Positions 35,049-47,143 of a stretch of 64,000 nucleotides of DNA are shown here, piece after piece. A model generated the notes under the pieces. The model searched no databases and was not told the DNA's origin. It saw nothing but the letters and a program-made list of their open reading frames with translations. Within the stretch, counting starts at the first letter, position 1; every line of letters starts with the position of its first letter. This DNA is from Panicum virgatum. Lineage: Eukaryota; Streptophyta; Magnoliopsida; Poales; Poaceae. Location: positions 14,209,033 through 14,273,032 of the forward strand of contig NC_053153.1 in the NCBI RefSeq assembly GCF_016808335.1. Direction: 5' to 3'. The translations under genes were made by a program, and so were the position numbers.

Positions 35049-35986
35049 TAAAAAGGCAACATCATCTAAAAAACCCGATTTTGAGCTCAAGAGTGGCTTC
35101 AACTCCAGGCACCTCACCAAAAATACATATAAACAGACTATGGTTTTAGTGTTCTTAGTTCTCACGTTGAATTTTGTTATGAAATATAAACATATTTGTT
35201 TTACTAACCTGAACTAATGTATTGCGTGCAGATTGTTAGCCACACCTTAAGCATGTTTTGGCAATAACGTTATATTGCAACGTGTAGAAGGCAACCAATC
35301 AAACCCATTTCTTTTAATAGTTAACTGTCTTATAATTACGATGCTTTCAGCGAGCTGCGAAAGGCCCAACCAGATCACAAACTATGTGGAGACCTGTAAT
35401 CTCAAACTATGCAGCATCTTTAAAAAAAAACTCATGAAACTACACGACGCTTGAATTTCCCAACACTCTGTACTCTGACTTGCCGTGTGACCGACCGTGT
35501 CATATTGCACGAGTACGACGATCCCCGGATCCGTCCAAAGACATCACTAAAATCTCCGGCCTCACCTTGATAACCGAAACACGAGCACAAAACTGATCGC
35601 CCATCAGAGGCATCTCGCTCGGACACTCGAGCAGCCTCGTCAAAAACTTCCAGGAGCTCGGCGCCCACAACCACGAGAGCGCTGCCCTGCCCATGACACG
35701 CCACACGCTGGTCCGGCGCACGCCAACATGTCAGCGCTGCTGGCTGCTGCGCTGGCCTGGCCGCCCCCCTCTGCTCCAGAGCAGAGAGCGCAGCGCTGGC
35801 CGCCGGCAGGCAGCGCTGCCGGTGGCCGCGGCAAGCTTGCATGGCCGCTGGCTCCCGCACTGTTCTCCGCCTGCCGCGCGGCGCGGGCGCGCGGGCGGCG
35901 TTGCGGCGTCGGGGGCGCGCCGCGGTGTCTGTGCGCGGTCTGCCCCGGCGAGCCGCTGGCCCGCTGCTGCTGCCATTGCTTTGAGT
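35049..35986. other. Intergenic, GC-rich from 35640
   Basis: Overlapping long frames on both strands at 35430-35990 come from high GC and have no conserved motif. No gene is called. Confidence 0.3.
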
Positions 35987-36169
35987 CAAGGTTTTAAATC
36001 TCCGGCTAAAGCTTCCGCTATCTTCCGCTATAGCTGTTTGAGAGAGATTTAGCTAAGATTTTTCATGTACAACTTAGTTCTTAGCTGCCGCTATAGTCCG
36101 TTATAGCCGGCTATAGCCTGTTTTTAGACATAGATAGCTAAATGCCTTAGCCGGTTATTTAAAACATTG
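35987..36169. mobile_element. hAT MITE, 183 bp
   Basis: Ends are CAAGGTTTTAAAT and the complement of ATTTAAAACATTG. Exact 8-bp duplications CTTTGAGT lie at 35979-35986 and 36170-36177. Internal CCGCTATAGC/GCCGGCTATAGC words form a palindrome. Confidence 0.88.
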
Positions 36170-36192
36170 CTTTGAGTATCGAAAATGTTTGA

Positions 36193-36557
36193 GGGACTGT
36201 TTAGATCACTTTATATTTTATATTTTTAGATTTTTAGAAGTGAATCTTCAACATTTGAAGTATTAAATGTAGATTAATTATAAAACTAATTATAGATCTC
36301 GTCTATAAACTACGAGACGAATCTAATGAGCCTAATTAATTCATTATTAACACATGTTTACTGTAGCTTTACTATTAGCACATCATTAGATGAATCTAAT
36401 TTAGTGTCTAATCACGACCTAATTAGGCTCATTAGATTTGTCTCGCGATTTACAGTCTATTTATATAATGCGATTTATTTTTCGATTACATTTAATACAT
36501 CATGCAAACGATTTAAAAAAAATTGAATTTGCGTTTTTTGATCTAAACAACAAGGCC
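36193..36557. mobile_element. Tourist-like MITE, about 365 bp
   Basis: GGGACTGTTTAGATC at the left and the complement of GATCTAAACAACAAGGCC at the right are imperfect inverted ends. Inside, GAGACGAATCTAATGAGCCTAATTA is answered by its complement near 36418-36450. The target duplication is not clear, so the ends are approximate. Confidence 0.65.
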
Positions 36558-36855
36558 TCGCCGATGCCGCGCCGCCGATGGCCCGCCGATGCCGCTGCCG
36601 TGCAAGAACCAAGAAAGCACATGCAAAGCGGGCGATATCTGGGACGGTGTCGCTACGTGTGCGCGCGTGTATCGTCTAGTGTAGGACAGGGGAGTGGAGG
36701 AGAGGAGAGTAGGAGACCCCATGCCACTGTCCCTGTCCGTATATCTGTACATCCCGGGTAGCGTTGCGACCCAAACCAGTTCAGCTCTGTTTCCTCTTTC
36801 ACCTGAGGCGAATCCTGAGTAGGGTGGGAGCGGGATGCAATGCAATGCAGGGATC

Positions 36856-37033
36856 CAGGGGCGGAGGCAGACCCCGGGCCACCCGGGCCATGGCCCGGGG
36901 TTCGGCCCAAATTTTTCATGTATATTATCTATCTTTCCGTATATATTTTCATGTATTTTTTGAATTGTGAGTTTGTGGACGTCTATACTTAAAACTTGGC
37001 CCGGGGTTCGTCTCAATCCTGGTTCCGCCCCTG
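36856..37033. mobile_element. hAT MITE, 178 bp (CAGGGGCGG family)
   Basis: Ends are CAGGGGCGGAGGCAG and the complement of CTGGTTCCGCCCCTG. Exact 8-bp duplications CAGGGATC lie at 36848-36855 and 37034-37041. GCCCGGGGTTCG is repeated near both ends. Confidence 0.9.
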
Positions 37034-37530
37034 CAGGGATCCCATGTGTATGTTCACGGTAAGTTTAAAGGAGATAATTTACAAAAAAAAAGTTTGATGA
37101 GTTATAAGATTGTCCCACAACTAAAATAAAAATAATACATTATGATTTGGACACCACGCCATCCCTAACCTATTGATTCAGCATATTATGTGCTCGACGT
37201 ATTTATAAGATGAAACAAATGTATGAGGTTGTGAAGATATTATTCATGACGATACGTGTACAGTTTTTATGTTTTCAAACTAGATATTTATTTTGAAATC
37301 TATTGTCGGTGGTCAGGCTCTGAAAGACAGTTGCGAAATCTTTTACCTCATCACAAGACAAGTGGCTCAAATGGTTTCCTTGCAATAAGGAGCTAGTAAT
37401 CTGTCAATTATTATGGTTTCCCGTCACACAAATCTTTTCCTTTGATCGGTCATGACAATTATTGGGAAGTCTTCAATTCCTCCGATGGTCCATGGAACGC
37501 CTTTTCCCAAACATACAAATGCACCGTGTG

Positions 37531-37609
37531 CTGACCTGACCTGACCTGACCTGACCACACCCCACACGCAACTGTGTAGCCCCATTACCATTCCCATTCC
37601 CATTCCCAT
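37531..37609. repeat. Two microsatellites
   Basis: (CTGAC) five times at 37531-37555 and a CCATT/CCCATT run at about 37583-37609. The latter causes a Gly-Met-Gly-Asn repeat frame on the minus strand that is not a gene. Confidence 0.9.
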
Positions 37610-40600
37610 CCCATCTGGTGCTCCATCGACAGCAAGTCTTGGCAATCCCCGTGTCCCCATCAAATTTGCACGAGTGGAGTACCAAATGCCACAACGGATA
37701 ATTGGATATGAAGTTTTCTGTCCCATCAATGCTATTTAATTACGCTTCAATAGTATATGGCACCATTCATATGTAGAGCACATCCATGATCTATGTGCGC
37801 TCGTTTTCATGAAAGTATCACTTGTTTTTCTCTGCTTTTATTTACTTAGTACTCTTTTTTAAAGACGCACATATAATCCAAGATTTACTAACACCTGATC
37901 TGAAAAATCATACCATGCAAATTTTTTAAGAGGCGCACCTTACAAAATTGAAATCATTGTATTGATATTTTTTTTAAAAAAATGTGGTCAGGAACAGTGT
38001 GACATTGGAGACCACGTCCGTCAAACCATCTTTGAAAATAAAGAAGAAAAGAAAAGAAGGGGAGTACATAGTAAGGGCAGGATTATTAGAATCTTATTAT
38101 GGTTCTAAAATATTTTTCTTCTAGTCTAGTCTAGCTATAATTGGCGGCCCTCTAACAGCATGACCGACTCTTGTGCGGTTTGGCAGCATCAAAATCCGTG
38201 CACCGTTGGTACACGAAAGCGAAGCGACGGAGAAGAATCCATGTCCGCGTAATGCAAGCACCGCATTCTGAAAACATGGATACGTTTTGCTGTCGTCTAT
38301 CTTCTCCAGCACCCTCTAAACTATAGGGGGCCTTGTACTTTCCACACTGGTAGTATATGCCTTTTATTTTGTATGCCTTTGAATAATGTAGGGGAAAAAA
38401 CCCTATTATGTGTTTTTTTTCTGCTTGGTAGGGTCTCTTGCCTCCTTTTTCTAACCCAAAAGAAAAACCAAGTGGACTGGAGCTACATGCTTTTTTTGCA
38501 AGATGAAAGGGGCAATGGAATGCTTCGGCGCACAAGTACCATGGTGCCACTCCCATTTGTTGCTTTCGTTGTCATCCATAGACCTCACCACTTCCTTCGT
38601 CCTCCGTCTCTCAGCAATATTTTACTCGAGTTTCCGACGGAAAAAGAATCGAAAGATCCTCTTTTGCGCGCTTTGCCACTTTCAGAGGATCTCCCAAACG
38701 AAGTTCGATGCAGCAAGGTAAATCTCTGCCCTCGCCGAGATGCGCGCACGGCTCTTCTTTTCCTGGAGATCCACGTATACGAGCATTGCTCACAGCAAGC
38801 AACAGTGCCTGGTATGCAGCTTCTGGGATCTCTGCCACTGCCAGCTCCTACTGCAAGTACTAGTGCTGGCTACCGAAACTGCCCTACGAGGCTAGCTACG
38901 GAATCTCTTCTAGAGCGTATGGAAGGAAGGCGTAGGTAGGGCTTGTTTGTCACTTGTGCTCGTGGCACCTGCTGGGCCGGGAACATGCATCTCCTCTGCG
39001 AGTAACCAGGTGGCCTACGCCCTACCCCCGTGTTGTTCCCCTCCGGACACGCAGTGTGATGCGCCGGCCAGCCGCACCCGGCGACCGTGCCGAGCGCTCC
39101 CGGGACACGCCGAGCAAAAGGGGTCGCGGCCCGTAACATCACTGCCCCAACCTTTGGGGTCATCCGGCCCTGCCCAGGCCTACTCCCCGCAGCACACTGC
39201 TGGGCGAATGGGCAGAGTCACTTCAGTACCTGTACGAGCACGACACCGGCTGTTGCAGCGAGCGCTAGCTGCTGAAAACCTCAGTGGATTATTGTACGCG
39301 CCGGATGGGCGTTGCTGTCGCCGTCGGTCACCGGCTCACCGCACGGCGTCGCCAGTCTTCGTCTCCTCGCTGTGCAGGCAGCTGGGAGTTTTTAACACGA
39401 AACGTGCGCGAACCACGGCGCCCAGGCCAGGCCACCGGCCCTCGATCCCCATGGTCCCGGCGCCGGCCGGTCAAGGACGGCGACCGCCGAACTCGCCGCG
39501 CGGTCCTCGCGCCGGCCGGCTCGATCGAGGCCGTCGGCACACGCGCGCGCATGCACCTTTTCTCCCTCCCCCGGCAGGGCCGGTTCGGTGCACGGCATCA
39601 TTGCTGCGCGGCCTTGCTGGAGAGCCACCGGGAGCAATGATCGCCGCTTTCGAGCGCAGCGCAGCTGCGTGGGGGGCCGGCCGCAAGCACATCAGGATGA
39701 GCTACCGAGCTGCTGGTAAAGCGGCGGCCCAGCGCCCCGAGCAAGGGGACCGAGGGGGGGCCCGTTGGAGATCATGTGGGTGGAGCCATGGAGGACGGGA
39801 GCTGGGGTCTGGGCAGGGATGGTAATGGGCCATGGTCCTAGTGACCTCTTCACAGCCTAATAAAGTTTTTAAATTTTTTAGTTCAAAATTATATAAAATT
39901 AGAGCTCGGCCTTTAGATTTTCTAGTTCAAAATGTTGAGCCCTTTACCACCCCTAGGCTTGGGGCGACAACCACAACAGAGGCGCACATCAGGAGATATA
40001 CATATATATATCATCATATATGTATATATATGTATCTTTATATGTATACATATATCTATGTGTACTTAGTGAAGCTTCCACTCACTGGAAGATGGCGCCT
40101 TTTGGAGGGGTGCATGCATGAGTGTTCATGTGGAAACAGGTTGGACCAAGGATTGGACACCACATTAAAGATGCGCCGATGATCCGTCCTCCTCGAGTGC
40201 GCCTTTGCCTAGTGCTTTGTTTGATTTGCTCATCAACTGATCCGATCCATTTTCCATGGGTTGAGATCCATGGAAGGATCCACGAACGATGTGGAATATA
40301 CTATTGCAATAGATTATGTGTGCCACTATATGTTCGGTAGTAGTATTGCTTCTTTGTTCATGGACTAGATATATGTGGAAATGGCACTGTTCAGGTGTCC
40401 TTGGTCAAACTATGGCCTCTCCTTTTCTTTTTCCCCGAGGGGTTCTATGGAGTCCTGCTTGTATAGCACTTAGCCACTTTACTTCAAAGTGATTTTTTAA
40501 AAATTTTGTTTTGAGGGTTCAGAATAATGTAAACTCTTTCATTTGATTAACCAGCAAGTGTGTTCCATGATCAATGATGGATGATGTTTCCTGAACTCGA

Positions 40601-41343
40601 GCAAGTCCCAGAGTAACCAGCTCATCTATGTCCTTGCATTGCTCCTTCCACGCATACACAGGGAATCTTGTTGCAGAACAAAAGGTGAAAACAAGCTGTT
40701 GTGCCTTGCCAAGACAAGATGAGGGGATGCAGGCCCGGCAACTGAATGAAAGCTCTGTCCTGCCACATTGGCATCATTCGAGGAGGGGAGCTTCCTGATT
40801 TGAAGCTTCTTCAGTAGCATGAACCAGACATCCACGCCAGTGAGTGTGTCTGACTGCCCAACTTGGAACTGAAAGGTTCAGCCAGTCGCTGTCCTTAACA
40901 GATCGTGATCATGCTAGTAGTTGGTTACTCAGTTTCCGCGGCTATTTTAGCTGACGAACACTATTAGCCATAGATGGTTCTTTCGTTTTTTCTAATGGTC
41001 CTTAGACAGTACCCTCCTCATTTTCTCTTAAGGTGTGAAACTGTGAATGCATTCAAAGATTTAAACTTACATATTTTGTATCTATCAATTTTATACAAAA
41101 TTTTGAACTAAATAGAGTTGGAGGTACACTTAAAAATCACCAATTAACATAATTTTTCCCTTGCAAATAAGAGGTCCCATTCGGCCGTGCGGCTGCTGCC
41201 CAAAGTGGAGGAAGTTGAGGGGGCAGAGCTAGCGACGCAAATCTCTTGCCGCTTTACATTAACCTCCCGTAATCTAATCATTAAAAGCGGAAAAGGGAGG
41301 GAGGGCGGGTAGGTCGCCATCCTCCCCGGCCGTATCCTATTAA
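37610..41343. other. Intergenic region without a supported gene
   Basis: A long plus-strand frame at 38947-39825 lies in a GC-rich block and has no recognisable domain. 39993-40065 is an AT-rich TATATG microsatellite. Short plus-strand frames at 38373-38939 look random. A gene fragment cannot be excluded but is not shown. Confidence 0.35.
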
Positions 41344-41574
41344 GGACGTCCGCAATGGTTAGTTATTTAGCTAGTTAGATGTGATATGGCAACTAAAAAG
41401 TAGAAGAGAGAGTAGTCACTAGCAACGAGTAAATATGTGATCTATTCCACGTAATCCAAGAACATGTGAGAGGAACGTGTGGGTCCAATAGTATAAAATA
41501 ATCTTTTTTTTCTCTCTCACTTCCACATCAACAAACCAAATAACTAATACTAGCTATTACCATTACGGACGCCC
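41344..41574. mobile_element. TIR MITE, 231 bp
   Basis: Left end GGACGTCCGCAATGGTTAGT matches the complement of the right end ACCATTACGGACGCCC. Internal CTAGTTAG/CTAGCTA and the TTTAGCTAG words are symmetric. A TAA precedes the left end but the right flank does not repeat it exactly, so the superfamily is unassigned. Confidence 0.65.
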
Positions 41575-43299
41575 AAGCCCTGCAAGCTACCCTGCAATTA
41601 GTAGCTGCATGCTTTGCTGGCCTCCGTTCATTCCACTTGATGATCTCTGGAGACGGGTACTCATTGGCGGGCGAGCGAGCTCACAAAACTACAAAAGCAG
41701 AGCATCGATCGGGGCCGACGTGTCATACGCGACCCGCGTACTCATTGTGATCGAGCGCAGCACGGTGTGTTGTGAGCTGCGACGAGCACACCGAATCATT
41801 ATCCGATTGGATTTGGACACCATTTTTTTTTAAAAAATATGGATGAGTTCCGAACTTCCGGTCTTGACTACTGACATGCGAGTGACTACAGCCAAACAGG
41901 TGGAAGCACAGCATGCAGGCTGCTAGAGACCGAGCGAAAGAGCACAGATCGTAAAGCAAGCATGACGTCAGATTTTCATTTTGGGGAGTATATGTTCCAT
42001 TATATATTAAGTTGGTTAATTGGCTAAAGGAGCTTATACTATATATCTTGTGCATGCCAATTTTAAACGTAACTAGTCCCACAACCACATGTGTATACCT
42101 GGAAAACAGATGAACATATGCTACTTTATAAAAAAGAATGGCACGTATATTCTGAAAATGACTCGAGTACTATTGGGTGATGCCGACTGTGTTAGTAAAG
42201 CTACGTGCACATCTATTATCTTATTATTTGACCAACAAACGGAGCATCCACGTTCGCTCTCACACTACAACAATTCACAGTATACTTGACAGTGGAAAAC
42301 TGTTGGCAAAAGCAAGGAAACTGTCGGGTTTGAGTTTATATGACAGTCGGCTGTCATATATATGCTGTCGGAATTGCAGTGTCAGAAATCTAGAGTGATA
42401 TATGACATCCTTGTTGGTATTGTTGATTTACAACAGGGCATGCTGTCAGCAAACTTATGTGTCGGATGTGGCTTCAAACAAGGCATGTCTTTCTTATTTG
42501 ATACTGTGCTGTCATATATCTTTACTCAGATCAATGACAAGCTTGTTGAAGTTCAAATTAAGCAGTACCGACAACACTGTTGTGTAAAGTTAATCATATA
42601 TATGGCAGCCCTGTCAGATATAACATATCGTATAGATGACAGCACTATCAAATATCACCCTTATGATAACTGATTGCCATGTCATACAGTGTCTAAATTA
42701 CCCCAACAGGCATGCCGATTTTTTAGAGGCATGCTGTTGAGTATTTTTCTTTTCCACATATATGCACCAGAAATCAACATTCAAATATGAACAAATTGAT
42801 GTGCAAAGATAACATTGGAGGTTGGACACAAATTTCAATTCAAACATATATGTCCAAGGAGCTGTTGAAGTAGCAACAGAGATAAATATCTTTTTACAAA
42901 TAGCAGTAGGTGCTAAAACATGGACTCTGCATGATAGTAACCTAGAAACATGTCTGACTCAATCTTTTGATGATCATAACTAAGCTGATGATAGACTTCA
43001 GTTGTTGGAAACATAATAGAATGATTCCACCATGACACTTATACATTTGGCCTGAACCACATTCGAAGCTCATTGCGCTCACAGTCAGTCATGTCATCAT
43101 TGTTGCTTCTATGCTTGTAAGAGCTTGGATCATCATGTTGGGTGTTACCAGGGTTCCTTTCAGGCTGCTGTTGGAATTCATTTGAATAATTTGATGTTCC
43201 ATCCTTCAAGCCCAAAACAGAAATAGGCTCAAATTAGTGCATAAGCTCTGTGATTAATTAATAGCCTAACATAAATATTCAGTACTTGCAATAAAAAGA

Positions 43300-44693
43300 G
43301 GTATATTTTCTTTTGCATTTGTACCTGAGCATTAGTAAATGAGGAGAATAAAGAAGCAAAATTGAGTTGTGGTGGAGGTGTGCTTCTCTGTCCCTGACTC
43401 ATCATGTACTGCCAAAATAAAATTGTAGTTACAAACTCTAGTAAGCCAAGAGTTCCCAATAATTTAAATCAGAATAGGTATAGACACATTCATGTATAGT
43501 AACCTGACACATCTGCTGACTGTATTGAAGCACTTTATGTAATGTTCCTTGATCCTCCTACATTTGTCTTTTTAGCTCTTGAACCTCTTGTTGTAGCTAT
43601 ACCTCTCTCTGTGTAGAACTTTGGGCACTTTGGGGCTGAGATGGATGTGCAGTGGTGAAAAATTGTATGGTAGAGCTATCAATAGCTCCATCAGCAATGG
43701 CAAACTTCCCATGAGGCTTTCTTCCTGTGTTGTTATACATAACTTGTGCATCAAAGGGACCCCTCACCCACTGAACCTCAAGTCCATAAGTGTTTTTCAT
43801 ACCATCACCATAGTTATCCTGATAAAAATATGAAATTTAGCTCAACTAAATGGGACTCTGTACTGTAGTCAAGGTAGCATAAATAAACACTAGAGGCAAG
43901 CTACTAAAGAAATATGAGCCAGCCAAATTTCTAAAGTTGGCCATGAAACAAGCACACATGCCAATACAACTACTATATTGGTCCAATATGGGAGGCAAGT
44001 GGAGGCAAGGTACTAAAATAGCAGGAGCCCGCAGAAGTAATGTCTTCTTTTATCAACGTAAGATGGAGATATATGTTACCAGATGATTTTGGGCACGTTC
44101 ATTAGGAATAGGAGGCAACTCATTGCCCTCTCCTTGTGCCACAACATCCTTGGATGCCCCCATATGCACAGCGAATGACTCAATCAGGCTAAAAGGCCTC
44201 CCATATGTTTCCTCCTGCAAGTAATAATTTGATAGTCATCGAAATCAATATGGACATATATGCAAAAAGGTGAGGTAAATTATTTCATTGTTACCAAGCA
44301 TTGTTGTGTACGTGCAGTGGATCGCGATCCCCCATGGTTCTGTGCATCTGGCACACTAAGTCTTGCATTCCTCTTCATAGCACTAAGTCTTTTGAACTCA
44401 TCTGAGCCCCACCAAGCACTCAGCTTGAACCATGCATCAGTGTTTGTCCAACGGAAAGGTACCAAAGTGTAGTCATATGAAAACAAATGCTTCAGTTTTG
44501 CATCTTTAAATTTAACTGGCCGGTGTATGATTTCTGCATAATAGGCCACCACTGCATATATCCGCGCATTGTATATCTGGTTTCGAGCCAATTTCTCATA
44601 ACATCTTTCTAATGTCTCCATCCATTTATCTTTGAGTTCTGGTGGCCCACCGTCGGAGGGGCATCGCGGCGCGGGGGGGGGGCACTGGCGCAA
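43300..44693 (-). pseudogene. CACTA-associated gene, Transposase_24 (Ptta/En/Spm) domain, C-terminal exons
   Basis: The minus-strand exon at 44280-44693 contains LYVLxx-like helices and the domain hallmark W-W-GSDEFKRLSAMKRNARLS...NHGGSRSTARTQQ, typical of the plant Transposase_24 family. The next exon (about 44217-44081) reads EETYGRPFSLIESFAVHMGAS and GNELPPIPNERAQNHL. A later one (43800-43560) contains YGLEVQWVRGPFDAQVMYNN, and another (43410-43324) contains RSTPPPQLNFASLF. Splice sites are approximate. This family is a companion protein encoded by CACTA elements, probably DNA binding, distinct from the DDE transposase. The gene's upstream part is now separated from it by the nested retroelements, so it is disrupted. 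Confidence 0.65.
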
Positions 44694-45030
44694 GGGATTT
44701 GGAGGTGGAAGCTGTCGCCTGAGAACTGGTCAATTTGGTGGATGGGGATGGCATGTGTCGCCGGCTCGCTGCCGCATGACCGTAGGGGTCAATACAGATA
44801 CAGGAGATAAGTACCAATTCAGGCTGGGTCACTGTGCAATTTTTTTTGCAGCTGTAGTTCAATACATAACGAGACGCAGATGAAGAAGATTACAATCTTA
44901 CAATTGGGGCTCGAGGTTGCCGCGCAGTAGCACAGGACGAACTGATCGAGAGAGATGATCGGCTTCAGCGCGTCTAGTGCGGCCGTGTCGCCGGATATGT
45001 ACTTCATCGGAGATGAACTTGTAACGAACA
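44694..45030 (-). other. CACTA internal sequence between the Transposase_24 exons and E3
   Basis: A minus-strand frame (FVTSSPMKYISGDTAALDALKPIISLDQF at 44935-45020) may be another exon or captured gene piece. I do not recognise it. Confidence 0.3.
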
Positions 45031-46384
45031 TGGCACCGTTTATGCCATTTCGAGTGATTTTGGTGATCGAATGACAACACAATCAATGGAACTAATGGTT
45101 TTGTTAAGTGAACATTTCTAGATCCCAAGGATGAAGTAAAAAGGCCATACAAAACAAAACACGAAGAAAGAACTCAAAGAAACGATGAATTGGACGAGTT
45201 TTACTGAAATCAGTAGCACCGGAAGAACCGATGCCCATAGCATCGGTGCATCCGATGGTTGTCGAAAGATCCGTGCAGGACTGAGCGCCTCTGGAGATCA
45301 AGTAAAGAAAGAAGTGAAGCACCGGTTGAACCGACGGTGTAACATCCCGAAAACTCACCAAAATAAATTATGCGCTAAAGTTGTTTTGTCGTTGAGCTCG
45401 ACTCAAACCCTGAACCCTAATCCCCAGAGCCTCTCCCGAACAACCCGACACCCGATTTCAATTCGCGTCCCATCCATTTTTCTATCCGACGCGATGTGTC
45501 GCGACCGGGCGCCGCGAATCCCGCCCCCTCTCTTTTTTTTCTCTCTCTCCCCTCCGACCGCGTGCCCCACCTCCCGCGGCCGCACGCCCCGCGTGGCCGA
45601 CCGCGGCCGCAGTCGCCGCTGGCGCGCACCAACCCCCCTCCCTCCTTTCTCCTTTCCCTCTCTCTCCCATTTTCTTTTTCCTATTTCTTTTCTTCCATTT
45701 CTTTTCCCCCTTTTTCTCTTTTTCTCCTTTTCTTTTCTCTTTCCCTTCTTTTCTTTTCTCTTTTCCCCTGCCTTTCTCCCTCCTCTGCCTCGCCCCCGCT
45801 CCTGGCCGCTGCCCCGCACGCCGCACCGCCCTGCCCCGCTCGGCCTGCCACCGCACGCCCGCGCGCGCTCCCAGCCCGCGCACCAACCCTGCCCGCGACG
45901 CCGCCACGACACGGCCGCCCGCTCGCGCGCCACCCCGCCCGCGCCACGACACGCCGCGCGCCTCGCCGAGCCTGTCCGCGCACGCGGACCGCGTGCCCGG
46001 AGCGCCGCCGTGACACCCGCCGCTGCCAGCCTGCCCGCTCCCGCGCACCACCGCCTCGCCGCCCGCGCCACCCCGCTGCGTCCCGCCCCGCTTGCGCGCA
46101 CGCGCGCACGGAACACAGGGCTGTGGGCGAACGCGCCAGGTCACAGCGACGTGAGCCCCGCCGAGCCCACGTGCGCGCCTGGCCGCGCCGCGCGCCGCCC
46201 GCCGCTGCCCCGCACAGCGCCGCCCTGTGCTCGCCGCTGCCGCTCGCGTCCCGTCACCAGTGGCCGCCCTCGCCGCCCGTGCCCCGCTCCGCGACGCCAG
46301 CAACGGCCGGGGTGCCATTAATGGCCGCCCGCGGACCTCGCTGAGCCGGCCACCCACCTCCACCGCGCCACCGCCTCTCCACGG

Positions 46385-46394
46385 CTATAAAAGC
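46385..46394 (+). promoter_or_regulatory. TATA box of the gypsy LTR
   Basis: CTATAAAAGC lies in the 5' LTR. The same box is at 56606 in the second LTR. A pyrimidine-rich start region follows about 30 bp downstream, so the R region probably begins near 46420. Confidence 0.75.
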
Positions 46395-47143
46395 CTCCCC
46401 ACCGGCGCCGCTACTCCACATTCAAGCCTCCCTGGCCGCCACCGCCTCCCCTCCTCAGCGCTAACGCCGCCGCCCCGCTCCAGTAGCGCCGCCGCCGCCG
46501 GCTCGCGTCGCCCTGCTCCCTCGCCGCACCCCAGGCCGAGGTGAGCCGGGGAATCGAACCCCACGTACCCCTAGCCCTTTTTCCCCTCACTCCCGGCCGC
46601 CGCCCTGGCCCTGGACGGCCGGATTGGCCGCCGCCGGCGACCCCTGGCGCCTCCCCTGTTTCCCAGCGTGGGAGGGAGGAAGGGGATGGCGATTTTGCCA
46701 AAAACCCCTCCCCCTTTCCTTTATTTCTTAAAGAAACCTTTCATCATCTTTGCCTTTTTGCAGAAAAACCCCCACCATTAGTATATTTGCAAATAAACCC
46801 TATTCCAATTTAAACCTAATAATAGTTAGGTCCCTGCATTTCCCTTTTAGGCCCAAATACTTTTAGAAATCGTAATCAGGCCCCGAGTTTTCCCGAATTA
46901 TTTACAACTAGGCCCCTGACCCTTTATCCGATCCCGAACCTTTACTAAAACCTATCATTTCATGTAACAGACGACCTCTGACCAACCCGAAACTTTATCA
47001 CGCTTTTCCTAACCAAGTCTTGGCCATGCCATTAGGAAACCACTTGAAAATAATACTTCGTACTCTATATTTTATGTGCTTCCGATTCGAGCTCAACGAT
47101 AGAATCTTTGTTCTGATCGGACGCTTGGTTGTGTGTGCTGTAG

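Noticed and set aside
35432..35989. 185-codon minus-strand frame
   Set aside because: High-GC random frame, overlapped by frames on the other strand, no motif.
38947..39825. 292-codon plus-strand frame
   Set aside because: Lies in a GC-rich block with other long frames on both strands. Composition is Arg/Pro/Ala-rich, with no domain, intron or promoter support.
45403..46363. Long Arg/Ala/Gly-rich and Pro-rich frames on both strands of the gypsy LTR (also 55689-56584)
   Set aside because: They arise from the GC-rich, pyrimidine-rich LTR tract. The indels between the two LTRs break all of them, which argues against coding.
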